From NCBI RefSeq assembly GCF_000012305.1, contig NC_007204.1, forward strand, positions 744,001-808,000: a stretch of DNA of 64,000 nucleotides. The letters are read 5' to 3'. Source of the DNA: Psychrobacter arcticus 273-4 (GTDB lineage: Bacteria; Pseudomonadota; Gammaproteobacteria; Pseudomonadales; Moraxellaceae). Below the pieces are notes generated by a model. That model was not told the DNA's origin, searched no databases, and worked only from the letters and a program-made list of their open reading frames with translations. Numbering within the stretch: position 1 is the stretch's first letter; each line of letters opens with the position of its first letter. The position numbers and the translations under genes are program-made. This document shows, one piece after another, positions 25,434 to 35,587 of this stretch.

Positions 25434-27695
25434 ATGAATACAGATTCAAATAATGTATCAAACTCTGCCTCTAAAAAAGACAGTGACGAAACTGATTTAA
25501 TGGCGCTGCTTTTTGCTATTTTACGTGACTGGAAAGTCATCGTCTTTTTTGCTGTATTGGGTTTACTGATAGGTGTGCTATATAGCCGCTATGAGAATCC
25601 TACTTTTAAGTCGGACGCCCTAATACAGATTGAAAACAATTCGCAGGGTATCTCGGCGCTTGGAGAGAATATCTCAGGTTTGGTGACTCCAGAGGACAGT
25701 ACTGCACTAACCGAGACTGAACTGATAAAGTCACGTATGGTATTAAAGCCAGTGGTTGACCTACTACATCTAGACGTTCGGCTGAATGATCCTGCCGTTA
25801 ACTCTTTTGATAGAATAAAAACCAATCGCACATCTACCCAAGTTAATACTGCAGAAGGTGTCACACTTGATACTGCAGACGGACAAGTCCGAATCAGTCA
25901 GTTTGATGTCTCACAAGCCTACCTAAATCAATCGTTTACTTTAGTGAAATCCGATAAAGGATTTACACTAAGTAATGGCTTCGATGACTTTAAAGGGCAG
26001 CTAAATCAACCGCATCGATTTAGAGGCTCAGAAGGTATCATTCAAATTACTGTAGCCGAGCTGCCCGCTGACAATCACCCTATCAATATTAGTAAGCAGT
26101 CATTGCAGAATGCTACAGATGCCATAAATGGGGCTTTAACAGTGGTAGAAAAAGGTGGAACCGGTATTCTTCAGTTATCACTTATTGGTTCAAACCAACC
26201 ACAAATAACCTTGATATTAAAACAGATTATTTTATCTTATATGGCTAAAAATGAATCTCGAAGCTCTGAACAAACCATTAAAACTTTAAGGTTTATGGAA
26301 ACGCAGATGCCTTTGCTCAAACAACAGCTTGAGACCTCTGAAGAACTATTTAATAATTTCCGTGAAAAATCAGGCACCATTGACATCGGTCAGGAAGCAT
26401 CTCTGTTAGTTGGAGAAAAGTCTCAAATTGACTCTCAACTTAATGAGCTAAAACTCAAAAAAGCAGATTTGACCACTTACTATACAGAAGAGCACCCGCT
26501 AGTCATCCAAATAAATGATCAAATTGCAGTTCTAAATAACAGAAGACAAGAAATAGAAGATAGAGTAGCAGGTTTACCTGAGATACAAAGAGAGTTTTTG
26601 AAGCTATCAGAAGATACAATTATCAATAGAGAAATCTATCTCACTATGCTCAAGAACTATCAACAGTTAAAGATAGTGAAAGCAGGCCAAGTTGGTTACG
26701 CACGTATTATTGACATGCCTATCAGTACCTATAGGACTATTGCCCCTAAGAAACAACTGATAATAATGATAGCGACATTGTCGGGGATAATGTTAGGACT
26801 ATTACTAGTCTTTCTTAGAAACTTCCTCAGAAACACGGTCAAAGACCCAGAGCGTCTTGAAGCCAAGACAGGTATACCTGTCATTGCGACTATTCCACGC
26901 TCTCCACTATTAACAAGACTGCGTAGAAACAAGAACGCGCCTAACCGATTACTGGCTTACGTGGATAATAATAGTCTAAGCTATGAAGCCATTAAGAGCT
27001 TAAGAACGAACCTGATGTTTGGTATGCCTGCTGCAGCGCGAGCCGGTCAGCGTGCCAAAGTTATCTTAATTACCGGTGAAAGTCCGGGGGTAGGTAAGTC
27101 TTTTATCTCGTCTAACTTAACAGAAGTATTGGCTCAACTGGATAAAAAAACCTTAATCATAGATGCAGATATGCGTTTGGGTGAGTTGCATAAAGTGTTT
27201 AATATGGACCAACATAATGGTTTGGCGGATTATTTAACACAAGATACGACACACCTATCGAGAGATAATACTCAGCTAGCAAAAATTGATACGGTTCAAG
27301 AGTCTAGTCATTTAGCAAGCTTTATCCATTCAACAGGTATTGATAATATTGACTTTATGCCACGGGGCGAACATCCGCGCAATCCTGCATCGCTATTAGC
27401 TAATGGTAGTTTTGATCACTTGATGGCTGATTTAAATCTTCATTATGATTATATTATTATCGACTCACCACCGATATTGGCAGCCTCTGACGCGATGATA
27501 TTAGCGCAGCACGCTGATAAAGTACTGATGGTGACACGATATGAGTCCTCAATAGAAGGTCAATTGGTTTATGCCGTCAATCAGATGAATAAAGCCAATA
27601 TAAAAGTGGATGGCATTATCTTAAATGATGTACAGCAAGGCATTATGAGTAAATATAGCTATCACTATAGTTATGCTTATGGCAATAATAATTAA
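25434..27695 (+). CDS. wzc: Wzc-type polysaccharide co-polymerase and tyrosine autokinase
   Basis: 753 residues. N-terminal Wzz domain with a membrane segment (about 32-52; VIVFFAVLGLLIGVLYSRY), a periplasmic coiled-coil part, a second membrane segment (about 440-460; IIMIATLSGIMLGLLLVFL), then a cytoplasmic BY-kinase: Walker A GESPGVGKS, A' LIIDADMR, B YDYIIIDSPP. The C-terminus carries a tyrosine cluster (SYHYSYAYG) for autophosphorylation. With Wza and Wzb it controls chain length and export. The ribosome site is weak. Confidence 0.94.
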   Translation: MNTDSNNVSNSASKKDSDETDLMALLFAILRDWKVIVFFAVLGLLIGVLYSRYENPTFKSDALIQIENNSQGISALGENISGLVTPEDSTALTETELIKSRMVLKPVVDLLHLDVRLNDPAVNSFDRIKTNRTSTQVNTAEGVTLDTADGQVRISQFDVSQAYLNQSFTLVKSDKGFTLSNGFDDFKGQLNQPHRFRGSEGIIQITVAELPADNHPINISKQSLQNATDAINGALTVVEKGGTGILQLSLIGSNQPQITLILKQIILSYMAKNESRSSEQTIKTLRFMETQMPLLKQQLETSEELFNNFREKSGTIDIGQEASLLVGEKSQIDSQLNELKLKKADLTTYYTEEHPLVIQINDQIAVLNNRRQEIEDRVAGLPEIQREFLKLSEDTIINREIYLTMLKNYQQLKIVKAGQVGYARIIDMPISTYRTIAPKKQLIIMIATLSGIMLGLLLVFLRNFLRNTVKDPERLEAKTGIPVIATIPRSPLLTRLRRNKNAPNRLLAYVDNNSLSYEAIKSLRTNLMFGMPAAARAGQRAKVILITGESPGVGKSFISSNLTEVLAQLDKKTLIIDADMRLGELHKVFNMDQHNGLADYLTQDTTHLSRDNTQLAKIDTVQESSHLASFIHSTGIDNIDFMPRGEHPRNPASLLANGSFDHLMADLNLHYDYIIIDSPPILAASDAMILAQHADKVLMVTRYESSIEGQLVYAVNQMNKANIKVDGIILNDVQQGIMSKYSYHYSYAYGNNN

Positions 27696-27886
27696 CGAGC
27701 ATATTATCAAATGAGCGCTATTTCTGTGAGCACAGAGTTCGTTCACTCTCGTTAGTAAGTAATACTGGTTGACTCATTATTGATAAAACTTTCAGCTTAC
27801 GGACTCACATACACGGCGCGTTAAGAAAAATTACGGTTGCCGCGCCTTTAAAGCATAAAATGAATAAGAACAGTTAACAGGATACT

Positions 27887-29164
27887 ATGATGAATATTAG
27901 TAACATTAAAATAGCTGTGATTGGCCTTGGTTATGTGGGTTTACCACTCGCTGTTGAGTTTGGTAAGAACCATTCAGTTATTGGTTTTGACATCAATAAT
28001 GATCGTATTACTGAGCTAACGTCAGGTATGGAGCGTACGCTAGAAGTTAGTAATGAGGAGCTAGCGCAAGCAGCGCATTTGAGTTATAGCTCTAATATCC
28101 AAGCGCTCAAAGACTGTAACTTTTTTATTGTGACCGTACCAACGCCTATTGATGAATACAAGCAACCAGATTTGACGCCATTAATTAAAGCTTCAGAATC
28201 TATCGGCAGTCTACTCAAAAAAGACGATATTGTAGTTTATGAATCGACAGTTTATCCAGGTGCGACAGAAGAAGTCTGTATTCCAGTATTAGAAAAAATC
28301 TCTGGTTTAGTTTTCAACCAAGATTTCTATGCAGGTTATAGTCCTGAACGTATCAATCCAGGCGATAAGGAGCATCGTGTTACTAATATTTTGAAAGTAA
28401 CGGCAGGTTCCACTCCAGAGGTAGCCGACTTTGTCGATGAGGTATATAACCTAATCATCACTGCAGGTACTCATAAAGCACCAAGCATCAAAGTAGCAGA
28501 AGCGGCAAAAGTGATTGAAAATACCCAAAGAGATGTCAATATTGCGCTAATCAATGAGTTAGCCGTTATCTTTAATAAGATGAATATAGATACCGAAGCG
28601 GTGTTAGAAGCTGCAGGTACAAAATGGAACTTTTTGCCATTCCGCCCCGGACTAGTGGGTGGTCATTGTATCGGGGTAGATCCTTATTATTTGACTCATA
28701 AAGCACAGGCCATCGGCTATAATCCAGAAATTATACTAGCTGGTCGTCGCTTGAATGATAGCATGGGCGAGTATGTGGTAACCCAACTGGTCAAAACCAT
28801 GATCAAAAAGCGTATTCAAGTTGAAGGTGCCAAAGTTTTGATCTTAGGGTTAAGCTTTAAAGAAAATTGTCCAGATGTGCGCAATACTAAAGTGATCGAT
28901 ATCGTACGTGAGCTAGAAGAATATAATATCGAAGTTGAGATTTATGACCCTTGGGTAAATAAAGCAGAAGCTGAGCGTGAGTATAATGTTACGCCTATCA
29001 GCAAGTTAGCGATTAATACCTATGATGGTATCGTCTTAGCAGTCGCGCATAATGAGTTTGTAGAAATGGGTGTAGAGCAAATTAGATCGCTTGGTAAAAC
29101 TAGCCATGTTCTCTATGATTTAAAGTATGTCTTTACTAAAGAAGATACTGATATCCGACTATAA
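27887..29164 (+). CDS. tviB: UDP-N-acetylglucosamine 6-dehydrogenase (TviB/WbpO family)
   Basis: Nucleotide-sugar dehydrogenase, 425 residues: NAD motif [13 protein letters not shown] near residue 13, the middle-domain stretch [15 protein letters not shown], catalytic Cys in [13 protein letters not shown], and a C-terminal UDP-binding domain with [13 protein letters not shown]. The pattern fits the TviB/WbpO branch that makes UDP-GlcNAcA or UDP-GalNAcA, not UDP-glucose dehydrogenase. The next gene is a matching C4 epimerase, as in Vi antigen and several O-antigens. AGGAT precedes ATG-ATG. Confidence 0.9.
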   Translation: MMNISNIKIAVIGLGYVGLPLAVEFGKNHSVIGFDINNDRITELTSGMERTLEVSNEELAQAAHLSYSSNIQALKDCNFFIVTVPTPIDEYKQPDLTPLIKASESIGSLLKKDDIVVYESTVYPGATEEVCIPVLEKISGLVFNQDFYAGYSPERINPGDKEHRVTNILKVTAGSTPEVADFVDEVYNLIITAGTHKAPSIKVAEAAKVIENTQRDVNIALINELAVIFNKMNIDTEAVLEAAGTKWNFLPFRPGLVGGHCIGVDPYYLTHKAQAIGYNPEIILAGRRLNDSMGEYVVTQLVKTMIKKRIQVEGAKVLILGLSFKENCPDVRNTKVIDIVRELEEYNIEVEIYDPWVNKAEAEREYNVTPISKLAINTYDGIVLAVAHNEFVEMGVEQIRSLGKTSHVLYDLKYVFTKEDTDIRL

Positions 29165-29176
29165 ATATTTAGTTCA

Positions 29177-29308
29177 TACGCGACTCTCAACTTAATATGG
29201 GCTATCGTAGGCTGGCGCTTTTAGCCCAGTTAATCGTAACAATTTGCCAAAAACGCTGGGCTAAAGCCACAGCCTACGCCAAAAATTATGATAGTTGAGA
29301 GTAGGGTA
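29177..29308 (+). repeat. Family B palindromic element, copy B1
   Basis: 132 bp. Ends TACGCGACTCTCAACT and AGTTGAGAGTAGGGTA are inverted repeats with two mismatches; the inner 10 bases pair perfectly. Inside, GTAGGCTGGCGCTTTTAGCC and CTGGGCTAAAGCCACAGCC give a long imperfect stem. B2 at 51799-51930 differs by one base inside. TA at both outer ends suggests a TA target. Confidence 0.9.
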
Positions 29309-29339
29309 GTCCATATAATAAGCAATTAGGAAAATCAGA

Positions 29340-30374
29340 ATGATACAGACACAGACAGTCTATGAACAAATTAAGCAAACACTGGCAAATGAGCCAAAAA
29401 CATGGCTCATTACAGGGGTTGCGGGTTTCATAGGATCTAATCTATTAGAAACTTTATTATTGCTAAATCAAAAAGTAGTGGGTTTAGATAATTTCGCGAC
29501 TGGGTTTCAACATAATTTAGATGAAGTCCAAAGCTTAGTGAGCGCGCAACAATGGCAAGGCTTTACTTTTATAGAAGGTGATATACGTAACTTAGCAGAT
29601 TGCCAAGCGGCGTGTATTGGTATCGATTATGTCTTGCACCAAGCAGCGCTAGGTTCGGTCCCACGCTCTATCGCTGATCCTATTAATACTAATGAGACTA
29701 ATATTTCAGGCTTTTTAAATATGCTGACCGCAGCACGTGATGCAAAGGTCGCTAGCTTTACTTATGCGGCTAGTAGCTCAACGTATGGTGATCATCCTGC
29801 ATTACCCAAGGTCGAGGATGCCATTGGTAAGCCTTTATCACCCTATGCAGTGACTAAATATGTCAATGAGCTATATGCCGATGTATTTGCTCGTACCTAT
29901 GACTTCAATACGATTGGTCTACGTTATTTCAATATATTTGGCAAACGCCAAACGCCAGATGGTGCTTATGCCGCAGTGATACCTAAATGGACGGCGGCTA
30001 TGATAGCTGGTGATGCGGTCTATATCAATGGTGATGGTGATACCAGTCGAGACTTTAACTTTATTGAGAATGCGGTACAAGCTAATATTTTGTCGGCGAC
30101 TGCTACGGATGAAGCTAAAAACGAGGTGTATAACGTGGCAGTGGGTGGTCGTACAACGCTCAATACACTATTTACGGCGCTACACGAGAATCTAGCCCTC
30201 AATGGGGTGAATTATACTCAAGAAGCAGTATATCGAGATTTTAGAGCAGGAGATGTGCGTCATAGTCAGGCTGATATTAGTAAAATACAGAACGCATTAG
30301 GCTATGCACCGCAGTTTGATATTGTTCAGGGTATTGAGAAAGCTATGCCTTGGTATGTTAAGTTTTTAGGTTGA
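29340..30374 (+). CDS. tviC: UDP-N-acetylglucosamine (uronate) 4-epimerase, TviC/WbpP family
   Basis: Extended SDR enzyme, 344 residues: NAD motif [12 protein letters not shown] near residue 26, catalytic Ser in AASSSTYGD and YxxxK in YAVTKYVNE, and [19 protein letters not shown] typical of the WbpP/TviC branch. Interconverts UDP-GlcNAc(A) and UDP-GalNAc(A). The 175-bp gap after tviB is filled by element B1. AGGA before ATG. Confidence 0.88.
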   Translation: MIQTQTVYEQIKQTLANEPKTWLITGVAGFIGSNLLETLLLLNQKVVGLDNFATGFQHNLDEVQSLVSAQQWQGFTFIEGDIRNLADCQAACIGIDYVLHQAALGSVPRSIADPINTNETNISGFLNMLTAARDAKVASFTYAASSSTYGDHPALPKVEDAIGKPLSPYAVTKYVNELYADVFARTYDFNTIGLRYFNIFGKRQTPDGAYAAVIPKWTAAMIAGDAVYINGDGDTSRDFNFIENAVQANILSATATDEAKNEVYNVAVGGRTTLNTLFTALHENLALNGVNYTQEAVYRDFRAGDVRHSQADISKIQNALGYAPQFDIVQGIEKAMPWYVKFLG

Positions 30375-30393
30375 TTTTGATAGTGGGATTTAT

Positions 30394-32193
30394 ATGTTTA
30401 AGATGATTAAGCAGCTTTTCTCATTGCTTTCAGCCCAGCAAGTAAAACAGTTTTATATTCTGCAAGTGCTTGTAGTGGTTATGGCTTTTACTGAGTTATT
30501 GGGTATTGCATCCATAGCGCCTTTTATGGCTCTAGTCGGTGATATTTCTATACTAGAAAAAAGTAATGTCTTCGCAGAATTATACCAAATGTCTGGTTTA
30601 ACAGATCCTATGGATTTTGTGTTTTATACTGGGTTACTGGTACTTTTAGCTTTAACAGTCTCTACCCTAGTTTCTATGTTTACGATTTGGAAACTATCAC
30701 TTTATGGGGCGAGCGTCGGTATTGAAATTGCGGATCGTCTTTACGCTTATTATATGCGAGAAGATTGGCAGTTTCATGCCAGTGGTAGTAGCGCTCAGTT
30801 AACCAAGCAGGTATCTACAGAAGCTATGCGCTTAACGAGTGGAATAATACAACCACTGATGCAAATGAATGCAAAAGTAATTTTAGCTATTCTGATCTCT
30901 GTAAGTATATTAATTTACAATCCTATTATAGCTATAGGCGGTTTAATTATATTTGCGTTAGCATATTTCTTACTTTATAAACTTGTTCGTAATAAATTGG
31001 TTTCTAATGGTCAAGAGATATCAAAAGTATCTACTGATCGATTTAGGTTAATGAATGAAGGGTTTGGTGGTATCAAAGATGTCTTACTACTTGATCGTAG
31101 CCATGATTTCATTCAACGCTTTGAAGATAGTGGTAGGGTTTATGCTCGTGCTTTAGGATTAAATGCAGGTATCGGTCAAGTCCCCCGCTATTTTATGGAA
31201 TTAATTGCTTTCGGTACTATGATTGGGTTGGTTCTACTCCTGATTAAATTACACGAAGGCAACTTAGGAGCCGTATTACCAATCCTAGCCGTTTACGCTC
31301 TCGCTGCATTTAAGTTACTTCCAGCTTTGCAACAAATATATTCTAGTGTGGCTCAAATCAAAGGGAATCTAGCTGCATTTGAAGCAGTTGAAGAGGATTT
31401 GCAAAAATCACTTAATCAGAATAACTCTATTTCTAAAGATCCTCTACCAATACGAATCGAGCTAAAGGAAAAAATTACTTTAAGTAATATACAGTTTAGT
31501 TATCCTGGCAAACCAAAACCTGCTGTGAATGGTGTCACTATGACTATTCCTGCTAATAGCGTGGTCGGTTTAGTAGGATCGACTGGTTCTGGGAAATCTA
31601 CTTTAATAGATTTGTTGCTTGGTTTATTGACACCTCAAAGTGGTCACTTGTGTATAGATGACACTTGTATCACTCCTGAAAATAAACGTGCTTGGCAAAA
31701 TACATTAGGTTTTGTTCCGCAGAGTATCTTTTTAAGCGAAGGAACTATCGCTGAGAATATTGCTTTTGGTTTGCCTACTAAAGATATTGATCTCAAGCAA
31801 GTTCATAAGACGCTCGAACTTGCACATTTAACAGAACTAGTTGAACAACTTCCAGATGGCGTAAATACAAAAGTAGGTGAGCGCGGTGTCCAGCTGTCTG
31901 GTGGCCAACGTCAACGTATTGGTATTGCTCGAGCACTTTATCATGAAGCAGGTATTTTGGTGTTTGATGAAGCAACCAGTGCACTAGATGGTATTACAGA
32001 AAAGATAATCATGGATGCTATTCATGATTTTAGTGGTCAGAAAACGATAATTATGATTGCGCATCGTCTAAAAACGGTACAGAAATGTGACATTATTTAT
32101 TTAATGGATCAAGGTGAAATAGTTGATCAAGGTACTTACCAAGAACTATTAGAAAAGAATGTCCAATTTAAAAAGATGGCTGATCATGCTTAA
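30394..32193 (+). CDS. ABC-type flippase, fused permease and ATPase (PglK/WlaB-like)
   Basis: 599 residues: six membrane segments in residues 15-330, then an ATPase domain with Walker A GSTGSGKST, Q-loop GFVPQSIFLSE, signature LSGGQRQRIGIARAL, Walker B ILVFDEATSALD and switch His in MIAHRL. The short N-terminus with ELLGIASIAPFMALVGD resembles PglK-type flippases for undecaprenyl-diphosphate oligosaccharides. No Wzx-type flippase is seen in the locus, so this protein probably does that job. MsbA-like lipid export is the alternative. Confidence 0.85.
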   Translation: MFKMIKQLFSLLSAQQVKQFYILQVLVVVMAFTELLGIASIAPFMALVGDISILEKSNVFAELYQMSGLTDPMDFVFYTGLLVLLALTVSTLVSMFTIWKLSLYGASVGIEIADRLYAYYMREDWQFHASGSSAQLTKQVSTEAMRLTSGIIQPLMQMNAKVILAILISVSILIYNPIIAIGGLIIFALAYFLLYKLVRNKLVSNGQEISKVSTDRFRLMNEGFGGIKDVLLLDRSHDFIQRFEDSGRVYARALGLNAGIGQVPRYFMELIAFGTMIGLVLLLIKLHEGNLGAVLPILAVYALAAFKLLPALQQIYSSVAQIKGNLAAFEAVEEDLQKSLNQNNSISKDPLPIRIELKEKITLSNIQFSYPGKPKPAVNGVTMTIPANSVVGLVGSTGSGKSTLIDLLLGLLTPQSGHLCIDDTCITPENKRAWQNTLGFVPQSIFLSEGTIAENIAFGLPTKDIDLKQVHKTLELAHLTELVEQLPDGVNTKVGERGVQLSGGQRQRIGIARALYHEAGILVFDEATSALDGITEKIIMDAIHDFSGQKTIIMIAHRLKTVQKCDIIYLMDQGEIVDQGTYQELLEKNVQFKKMADHA

Positions 32194-32378
32194 TGAATTT
32201 ATAGTTTAAAATTCCGATATCTTCTAGCTCAATGATTGAATATGGTATAAATAATTGTTGTACCAAGTGTAACTATATCAAAGATCAAAGAAAGTGTTTT
32301 CTAGAACACATATTATTATCTTATTGGTGTTTTCAACTAATTTTAAAATATAGAATTTAAATTGAAAGAGAGAATTAA

Positions 32379-33377
32379 ATGTTAAGTAATAGTACTATTC
32401 TGATTACCGGCGGTACAGGATCATTTGGAAACACTTTTGTTCCCATGGTGCTAGAAAAATATAATCCTAAAAAGGTGATTATCTTCTCACGTGATGAGAT
32501 GAAGCAGTGGGATATGGCAAAAAAATTCGTCGGTGATGATAGGGTTCGATTTTTCATCGGTGATGTTCGTGATAAGGAACGCTTATATCGCGCACTAGAT
32601 GGCGTTGATTATGTAGTACATGCTGCTGCCACTAAGATTGTACCGACTGCTGAATACAATCCATTTGAATGTGTGAAAACCAATATCAATGGTGCCATGA
32701 ACTTAATTGATGCTTGTATTGATAAAGGCGTTAAAGGTGTCGTTGCGCTATCGACAGATAAAGCCAGTAGTCCAATCAACCTTTATGGTGCTACTAAACT
32801 TGCCTCTGATAAATTGTTTGTAGCAGGTAACTCTTATTCTGGAGAGCATGGGACCAAGTTTTCAGTTGTCCGTTACGGAAATGTGATGGGCTCTCGTGGT
32901 TCAGTTATTCCATTCTTTATGTCTATTAAAGATAAAGGTGTGTTGCCTATTACAGACGATCGTATGACTCGGTTTATGATTTCATTGGAAGATGGGGTTA
33001 AACTGGTTTGGCATGCATTCGAAGATATGGTGGGTGGTGAAATTTATGTCAAAAAAATTCCATCAATGAAAATGACAGATTTAGCTAGAGTTGTTGCGCC
33101 AGAAGCAAAGCAAGAAGTTATTGGTATCCGCCCAGGTGAAAAGCTACATGAGCAAATGATTAGCGTTGAAGATGCTTACTATACCTACGAGTATCCTGAG
33201 CACTTTAAGATTTTACCTACCATTAATAAATGGGCAAATGATCCTGCAAGAATTAAAGACGGTAAACGTGTGCCTGAAGGATTTGAATACGCTAGTGATA
33301 ACAATCCAGAATGGATGAGTGATACTGATTTACAAGAATGGATTGACACTAACCGTGATAAAATCGGGAGCATCTAA
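32379..33377 (+). CDS. pseB: UDP-N-acetylglucosamine 4,6-dehydratase (inverting) PseB
   Basis: First enzyme of CMP-pseudaminic acid synthesis. 332 residues: NADP motif GGTGSFGN at residue 10, STDKASSPINLYGATKLASD carrying the catalytic Asp/Lys and YxxxK, and the family-typical C-terminus RPGEKLHEQMISVEDA. 185 bases separate it from the ABC gene, with no recognised signal. pseC starts on the base after its stop. Confidence 0.93.
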   Translation: MLSNSTILITGGTGSFGNTFVPMVLEKYNPKKVIIFSRDEMKQWDMAKKFVGDDRVRFFIGDVRDKERLYRALDGVDYVVHAAATKIVPTAEYNPFECVKTNINGAMNLIDACIDKGVKGVVALSTDKASSPINLYGATKLASDKLFVAGNSYSGEHGTKFSVVRYGNVMGSRGSVIPFFMSIKDKGVLPITDDRMTRFMISLEDGVKLVWHAFEDMVGGEIYVKKIPSMKMTDLARVVAPEAKQEVIGIRPGEKLHEQMISVEDAYYTYEYPEHFKILPTINKWANDPARIKDGKRVPEGFEYASDNNPEWMSDTDLQEWIDTNRDKIGSI

Positions 33378-34535
33378 ATGATTCCCTATGGCCGCCAAGA
33401 CATTAATCAACAAGATATTGATGCTGTTGTTGAAGTCCTCAAATCAGATTTTCTGACTCAAGGTCCTAAAGTTCCTGCATTTGAACAAGCGGTCAAGGAC
33501 GCTTGTGATGCAAAATATGCGTTGGCGGTCAATAGTGCAACATCTGCATTACATATTGCTTGTCTTGCATTAGGATTAAAAAAAGGTGATTGGCTTTGGA
33601 CGACGCCTAATACTTTTGTCGCTTCAGCAAATTGTGGGCTTTACTGCGGTGCACAAGTTGACTTTGTAGATATCGATCCTAAAACTTACAACCTATGTGC
33701 AAAAGAGTTAGAAAAAAAGCTAGTTATCGCAGAAAAAGCAGGGAAGTTACCTAAGGTGGTTATTCCAGTACATTTTAGTGGTCAACCATGTGATATGGAA
33801 GCAATATACAGTTTATCAAAACAATATGGATTTAAGATTATTGAAGATGCTTCGCATGCCATCGGTGGTAAATATAAAGGTGAGCCTATTGGTAACTGTC
33901 GATATAGCGACATTACGGTATTTAGTTTTCATCCAGTAAAAATAATCACTACTGCTGAAGGTGGTATGGCAACAACGAATAGTCCAGAGTTAGCACAGAA
34001 GTTAGACTTACTACGCAGCCATGGCATTACTCGTGATACTGACTTAATGACCAAACCTACGGATGGTCCTTGGTATTATCAGCAAGTCGATTTGGGTTTT
34101 AATTATCGTATGACAGAGTTGCAAGCTGCTTTGGGTGTGTCGCAAATGCAGCGTTTAGAGGCTTTTGTTGCCAAACGTCATGAATTAGCACAGCGTTATG
34201 ATACCTTGCTTAAAGACTTGCCTGTAACGCTGCCTTGGCAGCATAAGAATAGCTATTCAGGCTTACATTTATATGTGATTCGCTTGCAGTTAGATAAGAT
34301 CAAGAAAACACACTTAGAAGTTTTTGAAGGGATGCGTGAAGCTGGTATCTTGGTTAATTTGCATTATATACCTGTGCATATGCAACCTTATTATCAATCA
34401 ATGGGCTTTAAAGCTGGTCAGTTTCCTCAAGCGGAACAATACTATAAAGAAGCTATAAGTATTCCAATGTTTCCGACGATGACTAATCAACAGCAAGAAA
34501 AAATAGTTAATACTTTACAACAACTATTATTTTAG
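33378..34535 (+). CDS. pseC: UDP-4-amino-4,6-dideoxy-N-acetyl-beta-L-altrosamine transaminase PseC
   Basis: PLP aminotransferase of the DegT/DnrJ/EryC1 family, 385 residues. PLP Lys in FSFHPVKIITTAEGG, cofactor-binding AVNSATSALHIACLALGL and IEDASHAIGG, dimer segment GFNYRMTELQAALG. Adds the 4-amino group in the pseudaminic acid pathway. Ribosome site GGGAG lies at the end of pseB, so the two are translated together. Confidence 0.93.
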   Translation: MIPYGRQDINQQDIDAVVEVLKSDFLTQGPKVPAFEQAVKDACDAKYALAVNSATSALHIACLALGLKKGDWLWTTPNTFVASANCGLYCGAQVDFVDIDPKTYNLCAKELEKKLVIAEKAGKLPKVVIPVHFSGQPCDMEAIYSLSKQYGFKIIEDASHAIGGKYKGEPIGNCRYSDITVFSFHPVKIITTAEGGMATTNSPELAQKLDLLRSHGITRDTDLMTKPTDGPWYYQQVDLGFNYRMTELQAALGVSQMQRLEAFVAKRHELAQRYDTLLKDLPVTLPWQHKNSYSGLHLYVIRLQLDKIKKTHLEVFEGMREAGILVNLHYIPVHMQPYYQSMGFKAGQFPQAEQYYKEAISIPMFPTMTNQQQEKIVNTLQQLLF

Positions 34536-34546
34536 GATATTTTTCT

Positions 34547-35587
34547 ATGCATTATCTCTCTATCATCTCTCCTTTTTACAACTCTGAAGAGAAGTGTAAA
34601 AGGCTGTTAGAAACCTTGATGAATATCAAAGATGAAGAAATCGAGATTATCTTTGTCGATGATGGTTCAACAGATGATACAGTTGCATTATTAACTGCTT
34701 TCAGATCAGAAAGTCAAGTCGAGGTAAAAGTCATTAGGCAAGAGAACAAAGGACCAGGTGGTGCAAGAAATGCAGGTCTGAACATAGCTAAAGGTGAATA
34801 TGTTTGGTTTGTAGATTCTGATGACGATATTAAACTTGATGCACTAGTTTATTTGAAGAACATCTATCATAAAGGATATGACTTTGTTGACTTCAACTAT
34901 ATCTCTAAAGGTTCTATCTGTAACAGTATGGAAATAGAAAGTGATTCATATAAAGATATGAATACAAATAGAGAGATACTTCTTGCCAAGTTTGGACGTA
35001 TATGGACGAAAATATTCAAAAAGGATTTTTTAATAAAAAATAATATATATTATCCTGAATATTGTATATATGAAGATAATCCACTCGTTTTTATTTACCC
35101 GTTTCTCTGTAGTAAATTTTTAAAGTCTGATATTGTTGGTTACATACATCACGAAGAATATAGCTCTATCACTAGATGTAATCCTAGTCCAATTTTTTTA
35201 GATCGTTTGTTTACATCTGTTTACGGGATTAGGGAAGGGTATAAACTAACCTCAGATATAAATGATATTTCTATTCTGCAATCTAAGTTTAATAGGCTCT
35301 ATTTGATAAATACAGTAGGGGCACTGATGACAAAACGTCCATCTAAAAATTGGGTTATGACATATAGAGTCATGAAACAATATAGAAAAGTAGCTAAAGA
35401 TTTAAAAATAGAAAAAGGGTTTAGAGAAGATTTAGGAGAAAACAAAAAATTCAAAGTATATTTTTTATTTCACTGGTATCTTTCTTTTTTAGTTTTTAAA
35501 GATCAGACAGATTTTTTTGAAAAAGAGCGTTATAAGGCTTGGCAGAAACCGTTTCCAGAAAATACTACATTAAGCGATAAGCTATGA
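34547..35587 (+). CDS. Glycosyltransferase family 2
   Basis: 346 residues. GT-A fold with SIISPFYNSEEKCKRLL, IFVDDGSTDDT, GPGGARNAGLNIAKGEYVWF and the metal-binding DSDDD. Cytoplasmic, would add one sugar to the lipid-linked repeat unit; donor not readable. It lies between pseC and pseF and overlaps pseF by 4 bases, so it travels with the pseudaminic acid genes. More AT-rich than pseB and pseC. Confidence 0.85.
   Translation: MHYLSIISPFYNSEEKCKRLLETLMNIKDEEIEIIFVDDGSTDDTVALLTAFRSESQVEVKVIRQENKGPGGARNAGLNIAKGEYVWFVDSDDDIKLDALVYLKNIYHKGYDFVDFNYISKGSICNSMEIESDSYKDMNTNREILLAKFGRIWTKIFKKDFLIKNNIYYPEYCIYEDNPLVFIYPFLCSKFLKSDIVGYIHHEEYSSITRCNPSPIFLDRLFTSVYGIREGYKLTSDINDISILQSKFNRLYLINTVGALMTKRPSKNWVMTYRVMKQYRKVAKDLKIEKGFREDLGENKKFKVYFLFHWYLSFLVFKDQTDFFEKERYKAWQKPFPENTTLSDKL

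Noticed and set aside
27696..27886. Terminator from GGCGCG and CGCGCC between wzc and tviB
   Set aside because: Only 6-base arms with a 20-base loop and no U-run; too weak to call, although a partial attenuator cannot be excluded.
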